From positions 372,001 through 436,000 of the forward strand of contig NZ_KI911784.1 of NCBI RefSeq assembly GCF_000516515.1: 64,000 nt of DNA. The letters run 5' to 3'. The translations under genes and the position numbers were made by a program. Source of the stretch: Chloroflexus sp. Y-396-1 (GTDB lineage Bacteria; Chloroflexota; Chloroflexia; Chloroflexales; Chloroflexaceae). The notes below the pieces were generated by a model. The model was not told the origin of the DNA. It did no database searches and was given only the letters and a program-made list of their open reading frames with translations. Shown here piece after piece: positions 1-8,238 of the stretch. The stretch's first letter is position 1, and each line of letters opens with the position of its first letter.

Positions 1-1
1 C

Positions 2-805
2 AACATCGCCGATGTGTATGATGCGCAGCGAGCCCATCCACCAGATGTCGCAGCCGCTATTGGGAATGCGATTGTGAGCCGTATTGGGCAGGGTAGCCTC
101 TTGCTAGAGGTAGGTGTAGGAACCGGACGGATTGCTCTTCCGGTTGCCGAAGCTGGTGCAGCAGTGGTCGGGATCGATATTTCAGCCGGCATGCTTGCCA
201 CTGCACGCAAGCGGGCCACACAGGCCGGTACACATCTGCTGCTCGTACAGGCCGATGCACAGTCGCTTCCATTTGCTAACACGACGTTCGATGCAGTGCT
301 GGCAGTGCATGTCCTGCACCTGCTGCCTGACTGGCGTGGTGGGCTGGCCGAGATCGTGCGGGTTACAAAACCGGGCGGTCTGATTATCCAGGGGGTTGAT
401 TGGCGCGATCCCAGTTCGTGCGCCGGGATGCTGCGCGCCCAACTGCGCCAGGTCGTGATGGAACTGCTTCCTGGAGCACGACCGCCGGGTGCTGGCGCGG
501 CGGTGAGTCAACATTTAGCGAAACTCGGTGCGCCGGTATTCGGAGAGGCTATCGAAGCAGCGCGATGGGAACGCACCCTCAGCCCTGCCGACGTGATCGA
601 TGGCATGGCAGCACGGATCGATGCCGAAACCTGGGCCTTGAGCGACGATATTTTAGCCGAGGCAATAGCACGGGTGAAGAGCTGGGCTCAACAGCGCTGG
701 CCCGATCTAAACGAACCGCAAATTGTTGAACACCGCTTTCTCCTCACAATCCATCGCGTTGGTGAGCGCATACCGGCGCAGGTTGAACAGAGCGGAGGCA
801 GATAA
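2..805 (+). CDS. Class I SAM-dependent methyltransferase (5' end cut by window)
   Basis: The frame is open to the left edge (codons N-I-A-D before the GTG at 14), so the true start probably lies outside. The visible part, about 267 residues, has a Rossmann methyltransferase motif I (EVGVGTGRIALPVA, near residue 35), an acidic strand end (GIDIS) and a motif-IV-like stretch ending in VLHLLPDW, then VTKPGGLII as the post-IV loop. This supports transfer of a methyl group from S-adenosylmethionine to an unknown small substrate. It is translationally coupled to bchF (TAATG overlap at 803-807), so a role linked to bacteriochlorophyll synthesis is possible, but it does not look specifically like BchM. 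The substrate is not assigned. Confidence 0.8.
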   Translation, partial: NIADVYDAQRAHPPDVAAAIGNAIVSRIGQGSLLLEVGVGTGRIALPVAEAGAAVVGIDISAGMLATARKRATQAGTHLLLVQADAQSLPFANTTFDAVLAVHVLHLLPDWRGGLAEIVRVTKPGGLIIQGVDWRDPSSCAGMLRAQLRQVVMELLPGARPPGAGAAVSQHLAKLGAPVFGEAIEAARWERTLSPADVIDGMAARIDAETWALSDDILAEAIARVKSWAQQRWPDLNEPQIVEHRFLLTIHRVGERIPAQVEQSGGR

Positions 806-1293
806 TGTATACGCCCGAACAACTCGAACGGCGCAATCGATCACCCTGGACAAAAGCGCAATTCATTCTTGCACCCATCCAATTTGTTGTCTTCCTCATT
901 AGCTTTGCACTGGTGATCCGTTATCTTGCTACCGGTGAGGGCTACTGGATCGCGACCATTAGTGTGTGGCTCAAAATTGCGCTAATTTGGGCGCTTACCA
1001 TTACCGGTATGCTGTGGGAACACGATATTTACGGCAAATATTTTATGGCGCCCGAATTCTTCTGGGAGGATCTCGGCAATCTCATCGCGATCATTACTCA
1101 CAATGCCTATTTCGTTGCCGTTTGGCTCAATCTCGATGAACGCACCGTGATGTGGGTGATGGTCTTCGCCTATGTCACCTATTTGTTCAATGCCGGACAA
1201 TTTATCGTGAAAGGAATTCAATCGGCCAAGCAACGACGCTTGTTGCAAGCCCAGTTACAGGCTCAGTCGGCAGGGACGGCAAAAATGCAATAG
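805..1293 (+). CDS. bchF: 2-vinyl bacteriochlorophyllide hydratase BchF
   Basis: A 162-residue membrane protein recognised as BchF: the start YTPEQLERRNRSPWT, the ILAPIQFVVFLISFALV helix, LATGEGY, the WEHDIYGKYFMAPEFFWED segment and the NAGQFIVKG end are all typical of the family, as is the length. BchF hydrates the C3-vinyl group of chlorophyllide-type intermediates to 3-hydroxyethyl in bacteriochlorophyll synthesis. About four hydrophobic segments (near residues 18-42, 48-70, 88-105, 112-135) imply an integral membrane location. The start ATG overlaps the upstream stop. bchC follows after 76 bp, giving the bchF-bchC-bchX order seen in other phototrophs. Confidence 0.9.
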   Translation: MYTPEQLERRNRSPWTKAQFILAPIQFVVFLISFALVIRYLATGEGYWIATISVWLKIALIWALTITGMLWEHDIYGKYFMAPEFFWEDLGNLIAIITHNAYFVAVWLNLDERTVMWVMVFAYVTYLFNAGQFIVKGIQSAKQRRLLQAQLQAQSAGTAKMQ

Positions 1294-1369
1294 CAGGCAG
1301 AGACGTGGCACAGCCACCAGTTGAGGTCTTGAGACTACGCTACGGCGTACTAGAAAGTAGATCAAGCGT

Positions 1370-2359
1370 ATGCCGATCAAGTCGCGGGCAGTAGTTATTC
1401 CCAAGCGGAACACGATTGAGATTCGCACGGTGCAGGTGAATGATCCAAAAGCCGGGGATGTCTTGATTAAGACGGCCTTTACCTCGATCAGCGCCGGCAC
1501 CGAACGGATGCTACTTGATGGACGCTTGCCACAACCCCAGCTCCTCTTTCCGGTAGTACCTGGTTATGAAACGGTTGGGCAGGTTGTGCAGGTCGGTAGC
1601 AAGGCACCGAAAGAGTTGCTCGGGCAATGGGTATACATCGGTGGCGCACGCTGTTTCCGCGGTGTCAATGCCGCCTGGGGTGGGCAAAGCGAGTATATTA
1701 CTGCCGAACACGAACGGGTGGTACCGCTCGGATCAATCGAACCGGCAACGGGTGTGTTGCTGGCACTGGCAGCCACTGCACTCCACGGCATCAAAATTGC
1801 CCAGATTCGGCGCAACGATCGAGTGTTGGTTTTAGGGCAGGGCATTGTTGGGCAACTGGCAGCCCGTCTGGCCAAGTATGCCGGCGCCCAGCACGTGGCA
1901 GTCGCCGACCGGGTAGCAGTGCGGTTGCAAGCCAGCCAAGCTGATCAGGTGATTGACGTGACGCGTGAGTCGCTCGATGAAGCGATTGGTGAAGCCAAGG
2001 TTAATGTCCTGATTGAAGCAACCGGCTCGATGGGTGCGTTATCCGGTGCGTTGCCACTCTTGGCCGACCATGGTCGGGTTGTGCTGTTGGGATACTACGA
2101 TCACATCAATATTCCCTATGCACCGGTCTTTATGCGTGAGGCGCAAATTCTGGTGGCCCGTGAGTGGGAATTTGGTCCCGACGGCGATTTACCACGCGCT
2201 CGCGATCTACTGGCTAACGGTGATTTAAAGGTGGATGGTCTACTTACCCACTATGTACCGCTCGAACGCATTCAGGCGGCTTATCGACTGGCTCTCGAAG
2301 ATCCGGCGTGTCTGAAGGTTGTAGTGACCTGGCCGCACAATAACCAGGACGCTGAGTAA
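1370..2359 (+). CDS. bchC: Bacteriochlorophyllide a dehydrogenase BchC
   Basis: A 329-residue protein of the medium-chain dehydrogenase fold. The N-terminal half contains SISAGTERMLLDG and the VVPGYETVGQVVQVG segment characteristic of BchC; the nucleotide-binding loop is GQGIVGQLAARLAK near residue 160. BchC oxidises the 3-hydroxyethyl group made by BchF to 3-acetyl, a late step towards bacteriochlorophyllide a. The gene sits between bchF and bchX, which matches its place in the pathway. No strong Shine-Dalgarno sequence is visible in front of the ATG, so the start rests on homology (MPIKSRAVV). Length is usual for the family. Confidence 0.92.
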   Translation: MPIKSRAVVIPKRNTIEIRTVQVNDPKAGDVLIKTAFTSISAGTERMLLDGRLPQPQLLFPVVPGYETVGQVVQVGSKAPKELLGQWVYIGGARCFRGVNAAWGGQSEYITAEHERVVPLGSIEPATGVLLALAATALHGIKIAQIRRNDRVLVLGQGIVGQLAARLAKYAGAQHVAVADRVAVRLQASQADQVIDVTRESLDEAIGEAKVNVLIEATGSMGALSGALPLLADHGRVVLLGYYDHINIPYAPVFMREAQILVAREWEFGPDGDLPRARDLLANGDLKVDGLLTHYVPLERIQAAYRLALEDPACLKVVVTWPHNNQDAE

Positions 2360-2432
2360 CCAGCTATTGCATGCACGTTCAAAGAGAGATCTGTTACTGA
2401 CAAGCGAATACGCCTGGAAAGAGACATCACGT

Positions 2433-3668
2433 ATGCCAGCCCATCCAAAACAGAAGCAAACCGGTTCAACCGCACGGATGTTGGCCGTCTACGGTAAAGG
2501 CGGCATGGGAAAGTCGTTCTTCACTACCAATCTGGTCGGCAAACTGGCGTTGCTCGGCAATCGGGTTCTTCAGCTTGGCTGCGATCCAAAACACGATAGC
2601 TGCAATGCCCTCTTCGGCGGGGTCAGCCTGCCAACGCTCGGTGATGTCTGGCGTGAGTTTAAAGAAGCCGGACGCGAAGACGAACTAGCCCCCCACCACG
2701 TTATCTTTAAGACGACGATTATGAACGGGGCAGCCACAGTGTATGGTTGCGAAATTGGCGGGCCAGAGGTAGGACGCGGTTGCGGCGGGCGTGGGATCAC
2801 CTTTGGTTTCGATATGCTGGAAAAATTCGGCCTCAGCCAGTGGGCACTCGATTATATAGTCATGGACTTTCTGGGTGATGTGGTGTGCGGCGGTTTCGCA
2901 ACCCCGCTTTCCCGATCCCTGGCCGAAGAGGTGATTATTCTCTGTGGTAACGACCGCCAAAGCCTCTATGCGGCGAATAATATTGCCAGCGCAGCCAAGT
3001 ATTTCGCCAGTATGGGCGGGCGAACGAAACTGTTGGGCCTGGTGGTCAATCGCGATGACGGCAGCGGTGTCGCCGCGCGCTTTGCCGAAAAGATTAATCT
3101 CCCCGTCTTGGCGAGTATTCCGCTTGATCGGAAAGTGCGCGAACTGGCCGACGCCTGCCAGTTAGCGTTGCAGGACCCGCGCTTCGATGCGCTCTTTGAC
3201 CGGCTGGCCCGCCAGATTATCGAACGCACGCTACCCACAGTGAAGATGGAAGATGTCCGACCGCTCGAATACAAAGAGTTTCTGAGTGTATTCGGCGCTG
3301 AAGAGCCGGATATTGTCCCTGCTGGCGCGACTGCCGAGGAGTTATTCGGCGAGCACCAGGTCCGGCAACCGAAGCCGGTTATTTCGCTTGACCTGATGGA
3401 ACGAGCGGTTGGCGACAAACCAGAGATGGATGCGCCTACCCGTCTGGTCGTGAAACGATTGCTGAAAGAATTGGGCATGTACGTCACTGAAGCGAATTAC
3501 GATCCGAAGAAAGGAATGACGCTTACCGTTGATGGTCATACCACCATTTGTATGGGCAATACTGACGATCTCGACAGTAAGCTAGCGATCTTGGCGGCAT
3601 TACAGCGTTCGGGCGAACCGTTCCGCTACGTTGATCTGCGTCGACCGGCCAGCCCATTCTACCGGTAA
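2433..3668 (+). CDS. bchX: Chlorophyllide reductase iron protein BchX with C-terminal extension
   Basis: The ATP-binding iron protein of chlorophyllide a reductase, which passes electrons to the BchY/BchZ complex. The start at 2433 is preferred because GGAAAGAG lies 9 bases before it; an in-frame ATG at 2367 would add 22 unlikely residues. Visible motifs are the deviant Walker A GKGGMGKS (residue ~25), the GCDPKHDS loop and the two cluster cysteines in GRGCGGRG and VVCGGFATP. The NifH-like part ends near residue 330 with TAEELFGEHQ. A further 75-80 residues follow, ending in a DLDSKLAIL...YVDLRRP segment that resembles the C-terminal end of FtsQ/DivIB. At 411 residues it is longer than the usual 330-360. 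bchY and bchZ are not in the window. Confidence 0.93.
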   Translation: MPAHPKQKQTGSTARMLAVYGKGGMGKSFFTTNLVGKLALLGNRVLQLGCDPKHDSCNALFGGVSLPTLGDVWREFKEAGREDELAPHHVIFKTTIMNGAATVYGCEIGGPEVGRGCGGRGITFGFDMLEKFGLSQWALDYIVMDFLGDVVCGGFATPLSRSLAEEVIILCGNDRQSLYAANNIASAAKYFASMGGRTKLLGLVVNRDDGSGVAARFAEKINLPVLASIPLDRKVRELADACQLALQDPRFDALFDRLARQIIERTLPTVKMEDVRPLEYKEFLSVFGAEEPDIVPAGATAEELFGEHQVRQPKPVISLDLMERAVGDKPEMDAPTRLVVKRLLKELGMYVTEANYDPKKGMTLTVDGHTTICMGNTDDLDSKLAILAALQRSGEPFRYVDLRRPASPFYR

Positions 3669-3708
3669 TCGAGCATTGTAACCGCAGGTTGGATGATGGA
3701 GGTGGGCG

Positions 3709-3870
3709 ATGTGGCTACGCCTAACCAAAACGACAACTGAATATCGAGTAGCACCATTAGGATTGCGCATTCGTTGGTGGATCGAGGGATGGATCTGGCG
3801 CTGGGGCCAGACGGCGGCCGCGCTGCATGCAGAAAGCCCTGACCTGCAACATCCGTTCTGGAGGCGATAA
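3709..3870 (+). CDS. Trp-rich 53-residue protein of the bch operon
   Basis: A short gene starting MWLRLTKTTT and ending QHPFWRR. A clear GGAGGTGG sequence precedes the ATG, and its stop overlaps the next start (TAATG at 3868-3872), a strong sign that it is translated. It has seven tryptophans in 53 residues, several in the central segment RWWIEGWIWRWG, and a basic character; it could be an amphipathic or membrane-associated helix. I do not recognise a family. Position between bchX and the DUF169 gene suggests a role in pigment synthesis or in handling the hydrophobic intermediates, which is inference only. Confidence 0.7.
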   Translation: MWLRLTKTTTEYRVAPLGLRIRWWIEGWIWRWGQTAAALHAESPDLQHPFWRR

Positions 3871-4622
3871 TGAGTGAACAAGACGGTGTTCCCGATCTCA
3901 AAATGCTTCATCGCCTTTTGACTGAACGGATGCGGGTCAAACGCCGACCAGTGGCAATCACCTACTGTTATGATGGGCCACCACCAGGCTACGAACCGGT
4001 TAATATCGTCGCATGCGCGATTGTTCGTGAAGCAGAACAGGGGCGACGGGTGTACGTTGATGCCGATCACCACGACTGCTGGGTAGGGCAGTATCATCTC
4101 GGCTTCAACCCAGAGCCAGGGCCATACATTACTCAGGGCATCTACTTGACCGATGCACAAGGGTTCTATACTCCCGAAGCAGCAGCATGTAACAAGCAAC
4201 AGAGCTACGCGCTACCAGCAGGGACAATTAAGGCATTGGCTGCTGCACCACTCGATGATGTACCAGATGGAGTACCGATTGACTTGATGGTTTGCGTCGT
4301 TGATCCGCAACGAGCGATGCAAATTGCCGGCGCAGCCAGTGTTCGGATTGGAACATTTCCCGTGGGTGAGCTGGGCGCCAGTGCATGCGCCTCGATTTTC
4401 GCTACCCCATGGCACACAAAAAATTCTGTCTTTGCGATTGGCGATGGCGGTGGACGAATGCATAACCGGCTTGATCCGAGTGAAATGTTTGTTTCCATCC
4501 CGCGATCACATTTGCGCTACGTGGTAGAATTAATAGAGAACTTCCGTATTGATCCACAAAAAATGCGTGAAGTGATCATGCCTTCGTATTCCGCAAAAGC
4601 GAAACTATCGCGAGAGGAGTGA
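3870..4622 (+). CDS. DUF169 family protein
   Basis: A 250-residue soluble protein recognised as DUF169 from the overall pattern: the N-terminal KRRPVAITYCYDGPPPGYE, the ADHHDCWVGQYHLGF cysteine segment, the PLDDVPDGVPIDLMVCVVDPQRAMQ core, and the late GELGASACASIFATPWHTKN stretch, followed by IPRSHLRYVVE. Several conserved-looking cysteines (near residues 47, 70, 109, 169) suggest a cofactor or metal site, but no biochemical role is established from sequence. It overlaps the small gene upstream by one base and is followed 4 bp later by the small membrane-protein gene, so it belongs to the bch transcript. DUF169 members occur in many anaerobes. Confidence 0.8.
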   Translation: MSEQDGVPDLKMLHRLLTERMRVKRRPVAITYCYDGPPPGYEPVNIVACAIVREAEQGRRVYVDADHHDCWVGQYHLGFNPEPGPYITQGIYLTDAQGFYTPEAAACNKQQSYALPAGTIKALAAAPLDDVPDGVPIDLMVCVVDPQRAMQIAGAASVRIGTFPVGELGASACASIFATPWHTKNSVFAIGDGGGRMHNRLDPSEMFVSIPRSHLRYVVELIENFRIDPQKMREVIMPSYSAKAKLSREE

Positions 4623-4626
4623 ACCT

Positions 4627-4821
4627 ATGCCAAGCGGACTCGGTGAAGCCACTCAGATGATTGGTCCATTGACGCCAGCGATCCTGTGCTGGGCCTGTTT
4701 GATTCTGACCGTACTCGGTCTCGGTCTAACGTTCTTGTGGACGAACATCACTGCCTATGCCCGTCGGACCCGCACCGGTCGGAAACCAACGGCAGGGTCG
4801 GTGGTGAAGTCGCAGCGTTAA
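4627..4821 (+). CDS. Small single-pass membrane protein
   Basis: A 64-residue protein with one long hydrophobic segment (about residues 15-42, ILCWACLILTVLGLGLTFLW) and a strongly basic tail (ARRTRTGRKPTAG), so the C-terminus is probably cytoplasmic. AGGAG lies 7 bases before the ATG and the gene begins 4 bp after the DUF169 stop, which supports expression in the bch operon. No family is recognised. The topology would fit a membrane anchor or assembly factor for the enzymes around it; this is conjecture. A terminator-like hairpin lies between this gene and bchI. Confidence 0.65.
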   Translation: MPSGLGEATQMIGPLTPAILCWACLILTVLGLGLTFLWTNITAYARRTRTGRKPTAGSVVKSQR

Positions 4822-4913
4822 TCCGGCCCGTAGCGGGATTGCGGCACCCATCGCACAAGACGTTCAATGGGTTGTTATCGTCTGTCCCGCCTGATTCGGG
4901 TCTATCGGTTCGG

Positions 4914-4938
4914 GCGGGCAGATGCCCGCTTTTTATTT
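4914..4938 (+). terminator. Intrinsic terminator / attenuator before bchI
   Basis: A six-base-pair GC stem, GCGGGC (4914-4919) and GCCCGC (4924-4929), with loop AGAT is followed at once by TTTTTATTT. This is a textbook intrinsic terminator. It lies 18 bases before the bchI start, so it either ends the bchF-X transcript or reduces read-through into bchI-bchD. Confidence 0.7.
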
Positions 4939-4955
4939 GACAAAGGTGCTGCACG

Positions 4956-6068
4956 ATGACCAAAGAACAAGAGCAAGAAATCACAGTAACCGAACCTTCA
5001 ACCAATGGTCAGGCGCCCATTCCCAATGCGCCGGTTCCGCCCTATCCATTCGTAGCGATTGTTGGTCAAGCTGAACTAAAGTTAGCCCTGTTACTCTGTG
5101 TCGTTAATCCGACCATTGGGGGCGTGATGGTGATGGGCCATCGCGGTACGGCGAAATCAACTGCGGTGCGGGCCCTTGCGGCTATGTTGCCTCCAATTAA
5201 AGCCGTGGCCGGATGTCCCTATTCTTGCGCACCTGATCGCATGGCCGGCCTATGTGATCAGTGTCGGGCACTAGAGCACCAGACCGGTAGGCACAAAAAG
5301 CCTCCCGTGATCAGCATTCCGGTGCCGGTGGTTGATTTGCCACTCGGCGCGACTGAAGATCGCGTCTGTGGTACGCTCGATATTGAACGGGCATTGACCC
5401 AGGGCGTGCAGGCTTTTGCGCCCGGATTGCTGGCACGCGCCAATCGTGGGTTCCTCTACATTGATGAGGTCAACCTGCTTGAAGATCACTTGGTTGATGT
5501 ACTGCTCGACGTGGCAGCGTCGGGTGTCAATGTGGTAGAACGCGAAGGGATAAGTGTACGCCACCCGGCCCGGTTTGTTCTCGTTGGGTCGGGCAATCCT
5601 GAAGAGGGTGATCTCCGTCCACAGCTCCTGGATCGGTTCGGCCTGCACGCACGTATCACCACCATTACCGACGTCAATGAGCGCGTCGAGATTGTGAAAC
5701 GCCGACGCGAGTACGATGCCGACCCGTTTGCGTTCGTCGAGAAGTGGTCGAAAGAGACTCAGAAGCTCCAAAGAAAGATTAAGCAGGCGCAACGCCGTCT
5801 GCCAGAGGTCGTGTTACCCGATCCAGTACTCTACAAGATTGCCGAATTGTGTGTCAAACTCGAGGTTGACGGACATCGCGGTGAATTGACGCTAGCCCGC
5901 GCCGCCACTGCCCTGGCAGCACTCGAAGGCCGGAATGAGGTCACTCTCCAGGATGTGCGCCGTATTGCGGTGCTGGCGCTGCGCCATCGCCTGCGCAAAG
6001 ACCCGCTCGAAACGCAGGATGATGCGGTACGGATCGAGCGTGCCGTCGAAGAGGTTTTAACCCCATAA
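4956..6068 (+). CDS. bchI: Magnesium chelatase subunit I (BchI)
   Basis: A 370-residue AAA+ ATPase that drives insertion of Mg2+ into protoporphyrin IX with BchD and BchH. The Walker A motif is GHRGTAKST (near residue 62), Walker B is GFLYIDEVNLL (near 165), and sensor/arginine-finger segments follow in GSGNPEEGDLRPQLLDRFG. The chelatase-specific insertion holds CPYSCAPDRMAGLCDQC with four cysteines, which may bind metal. The C-terminal part (ALRHRLRKDPLE) is the usual BchI lid. Length is normal. bchD follows 108 bp downstream; bchH is not in the window. Confidence 0.95.
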   Translation: MTKEQEQEITVTEPSTNGQAPIPNAPVPPYPFVAIVGQAELKLALLLCVVNPTIGGVMVMGHRGTAKSTAVRALAAMLPPIKAVAGCPYSCAPDRMAGLCDQCRALEHQTGRHKKPPVISIPVPVVDLPLGATEDRVCGTLDIERALTQGVQAFAPGLLARANRGFLYIDEVNLLEDHLVDVLLDVAASGVNVVEREGISVRHPARFVLVGSGNPEEGDLRPQLLDRFGLHARITTITDVNERVEIVKRRREYDADPFAFVEKWSKETQKLQRKIKQAQRRLPEVVLPDPVLYKIAELCVKLEVDGHRGELTLARAATALAALEGRNEVTLQDVRRIAVLALRHRLRKDPLETQDDAVRIERAVEEVLTP

Positions 6069-6176
6069 CGTGATGCGAGCATGGCATTGCCGGGGGTACG
6101 GCGCTGCCCAGGGTGCAGCGATGCTGCGCCCTTACACAAAAGGGGGCGATATCGTCGCGTTGAGAGGAATACTGAT

Positions 6177-8078
6177 ATGGTGCAGAAAGCCAGAGAACTA
6201 CCAGCAGCGCCACTGCCGTTTACTGCCATTGTCGGATTAGAAGCGGCCCGGCAGGCACTCTTGTTACTGGCAGTTGATCCGAAATTGGCAGGCGTTGCCA
6301 TCGGTGCCGGTGCGGGCACCGGCAAGAGTGCCCTGGTGCGTGCCTTCGCCCGTATGCTGGCCGGTGGGCACGAGTTCGACCCAACCTTACCCTGTCAGTT
6401 AGTAGAGATGCCGGTTGGTGTCAGTGAAGATCGGTTATTGGGCGGAATCGACATCGAAGCGACCCTAGCAACGGGTGAGCGCGTCCATCGCAGTGGTCTG
6501 TTGGCACGTGCCAATGGGGGAATGCTCTACGTTGATAGTGTCAATCTGCTCGACGATAGTACCATTAACCACATTTTGAGTGCGCTCGACAGTGGAGTGG
6601 TACGGGTTGAACGCGAGGGCATTTCAGTCGTTGAACCGGCGCGCTTTGTCTTGCTGGTCACTTATGATCCAGCAGAAGGGCCACCACGGCGCCATCTTCT
6701 TGATCGGCTGGGATTGATCGTCGCACCGATCGGGAAAGCACCGGTAACAACTCGAGCAGAAGTCGTGCGCCGCAATTTGCGGCCCACTGCCGACTACGAA
6801 GATGATGAAGCGCTGGTATTGGCCGGGATTCTGGCCGCCCGCGAACTGCTGCCCTCAGTTACGATCAGCGATGAGCAAATCCAGCAATTGAGTCTAACGG
6901 CACTAGCACTCGGGATTGAAGGCCACCGTGCCGATATGTTCGCGGTACGTGCAGCTCGCGCCGCAGCAGCGCTGGCCGGTCGCGAAACGGTAAGCAATGA
7001 AGACCTCGAATTGGCGGTACGACTGGTGATGTTGCCACGCGCCACCCGCTTACCCGACATGCAACCACAAGAGGCGCCGCCTCCACCGACACCTGAACCA
7101 GCCCCACCGCCACCGAGTCAGCAGCAAGACGAAGACCGCTCAGACGACGAGGAAGATCAACCACCACGATCTCCCGATGATGAACTGACGGTCGAAGATC
7201 TGATTTTAGCGGCTATGGAAACGGAGGTACCACCGGATATTCTCGAAACCCCCTTTACCGTGCGTCGCCGCGGACGTAGCGGTTCGCGGGGAACCATTTC
7301 GGGTCAACGCGGACGCCACATCCGTTCGGTGCCAGGGAAACCGGCGCAAGGGCGGCTCGACATCATTGCAACCCTCCGAGCGGCAGCGCCCTGGCAACGG
7401 CTACGCGCTGCGGAACACCATCCGCATCGGCGTGGTCGCATTCACCTCCGGGCCGACGATCTGCACATCAAGAAGTACCGTTCAAAAGCGGGAACACTCT
7501 TCTGTTTCCTGGTTGATGCCAGCGGCTCGATGGCGCTACACCGGATGCGACAGGCAAAAGGTGCCGTAAATGCCCTCTTGCAACAAGCCTACGTTCATCG
7601 CGATCAGGTTGCTCTCCTGGCCTTCCGTGGTGACCGCGCCGATCTGTTGCTTCCCCCATCACAAAGCGTTGAGCTGGCAAAACGAGCGCTCGATGTGTTA
7701 CCGACCGGCGGTGGCACACCTCTAGCAGCAGCCCTACTGGCCGCGTATCAGATCAGCGAACAGGCGCGTGCGCGCGGTATCTATCGCACGACAATTGTGT
7801 TGATCACCGACGGACGACCGAATGTGCCGCTCAAGGCCGATCCGACAATGGATAAGACGCGCCGGCTTGAACAGGCGCGCCAGGAGGTACAGCAATTGGC
7901 TGGCCGCCTCCGGGCTGCTGGTGTTGGCGCAGTGGTTATTGATACCCAACGCAGCTTTGTATCACGGGGTGAAGCCCAACAACTGGCAGCCTGGCTCGGC
8001 GGACGATACGTCTATCTGCCCAACGGACGAGGTGATCAGATCGCGAATGCAGTGATCGCTGCGAGTGAGGATGGGTAG
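6177..8078 (+). CDS. bchD: Magnesium chelatase subunit D (BchD)
   Basis: A 633-residue AAA+/VWA protein. The ATG at 6177 with GAGAGG upstream is preferred to an in-frame ATG at 6081, whose product would begin with a non-conserved 32-residue lead. The N-terminal AAA+ domain has Walker A GAGAGTGKSA but a changed Walker B (MLYVDSVNLL, Ser instead of Glu), as expected for the non-hydrolysing subunit. A Pro-rich then acidic linker lies near residues 295-345. The C-terminal VWA domain shows the MIDAS residues DASGSMAL (near 445), GGGTPLAA and ITDGRPN. It forms the chelatase motor with BchI. Confidence 0.94.
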   Translation: MVQKARELPAAPLPFTAIVGLEAARQALLLLAVDPKLAGVAIGAGAGTGKSALVRAFARMLAGGHEFDPTLPCQLVEMPVGVSEDRLLGGIDIEATLATGERVHRSGLLARANGGMLYVDSVNLLDDSTINHILSALDSGVVRVEREGISVVEPARFVLLVTYDPAEGPPRRHLLDRLGLIVAPIGKAPVTTRAEVVRRNLRPTADYEDDEALVLAGILAARELLPSVTISDEQIQQLSLTALALGIEGHRADMFAVRAARAAAALAGRETVSNEDLELAVRLVMLPRATRLPDMQPQEAPPPPTPEPAPPPPSQQQDEDRSDDEEDQPPRSPDDELTVEDLILAAMETEVPPDILETPFTVRRRGRSGSRGTISGQRGRHIRSVPGKPAQGRLDIIATLRAAAPWQRLRAAEHHPHRRGRIHLRADDLHIKKYRSKAGTLFCFLVDASGSMALHRMRQAKGAVNALLQQAYVHRDQVALLAFRGDRADLLLPPSQSVELAKRALDVLPTGGGTPLAAALLAAYQISEQARARGIYRTTIVLITDGRPNVPLKADPTMDKTRRLEQARQEVQQLAGRLRAAGVGAVVIDTQRSFVSRGEAQQLAAWLGGRYVYLPNGRGDQIANAVIAASEDG

Positions 8079-8094
8079 GGGTGTTTTGGAAGGC

Positions 8095-8238
8095 GGCCCT
8101 CACCCCCAACCCCTCTCCCGCGCTGCGGACGGCCCTCACCCCCAACCCCGCTCCCGCGCTGCGGGCGGCCCTCACCCCCAACCCCTCTCCCGCGCTGCGG
8201 ACGGCCCTCACCCCCAGCCCCTCTCCCGCGCTGCGGGA
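8095..8238. repeat. Four 36-bp tandem repeats
   Basis: Four units begin with GGCCCTCACCCCCA at 8095, 8131, 8167 and 8203, exactly 36 bases apart. Each ends in CTCCCGCGCTGCGG. Differences are few (AAC/AGC, CTC/GCTC). They start 17 bases after the bchD stop. The repeats have no spacers, so this is not a CRISPR array. Confidence 0.85.

Noticed and set aside
2966-3487. Minus-strand frame of 173 residues inside bchX
   Set aside because: Antisense of a clear bchX frame; Ser/Arg-rich shadow composition.
8095-8238. Possible CRISPR array
   Set aside because: The 36-bp repeats follow directly with no spacers and no cas genes are present.
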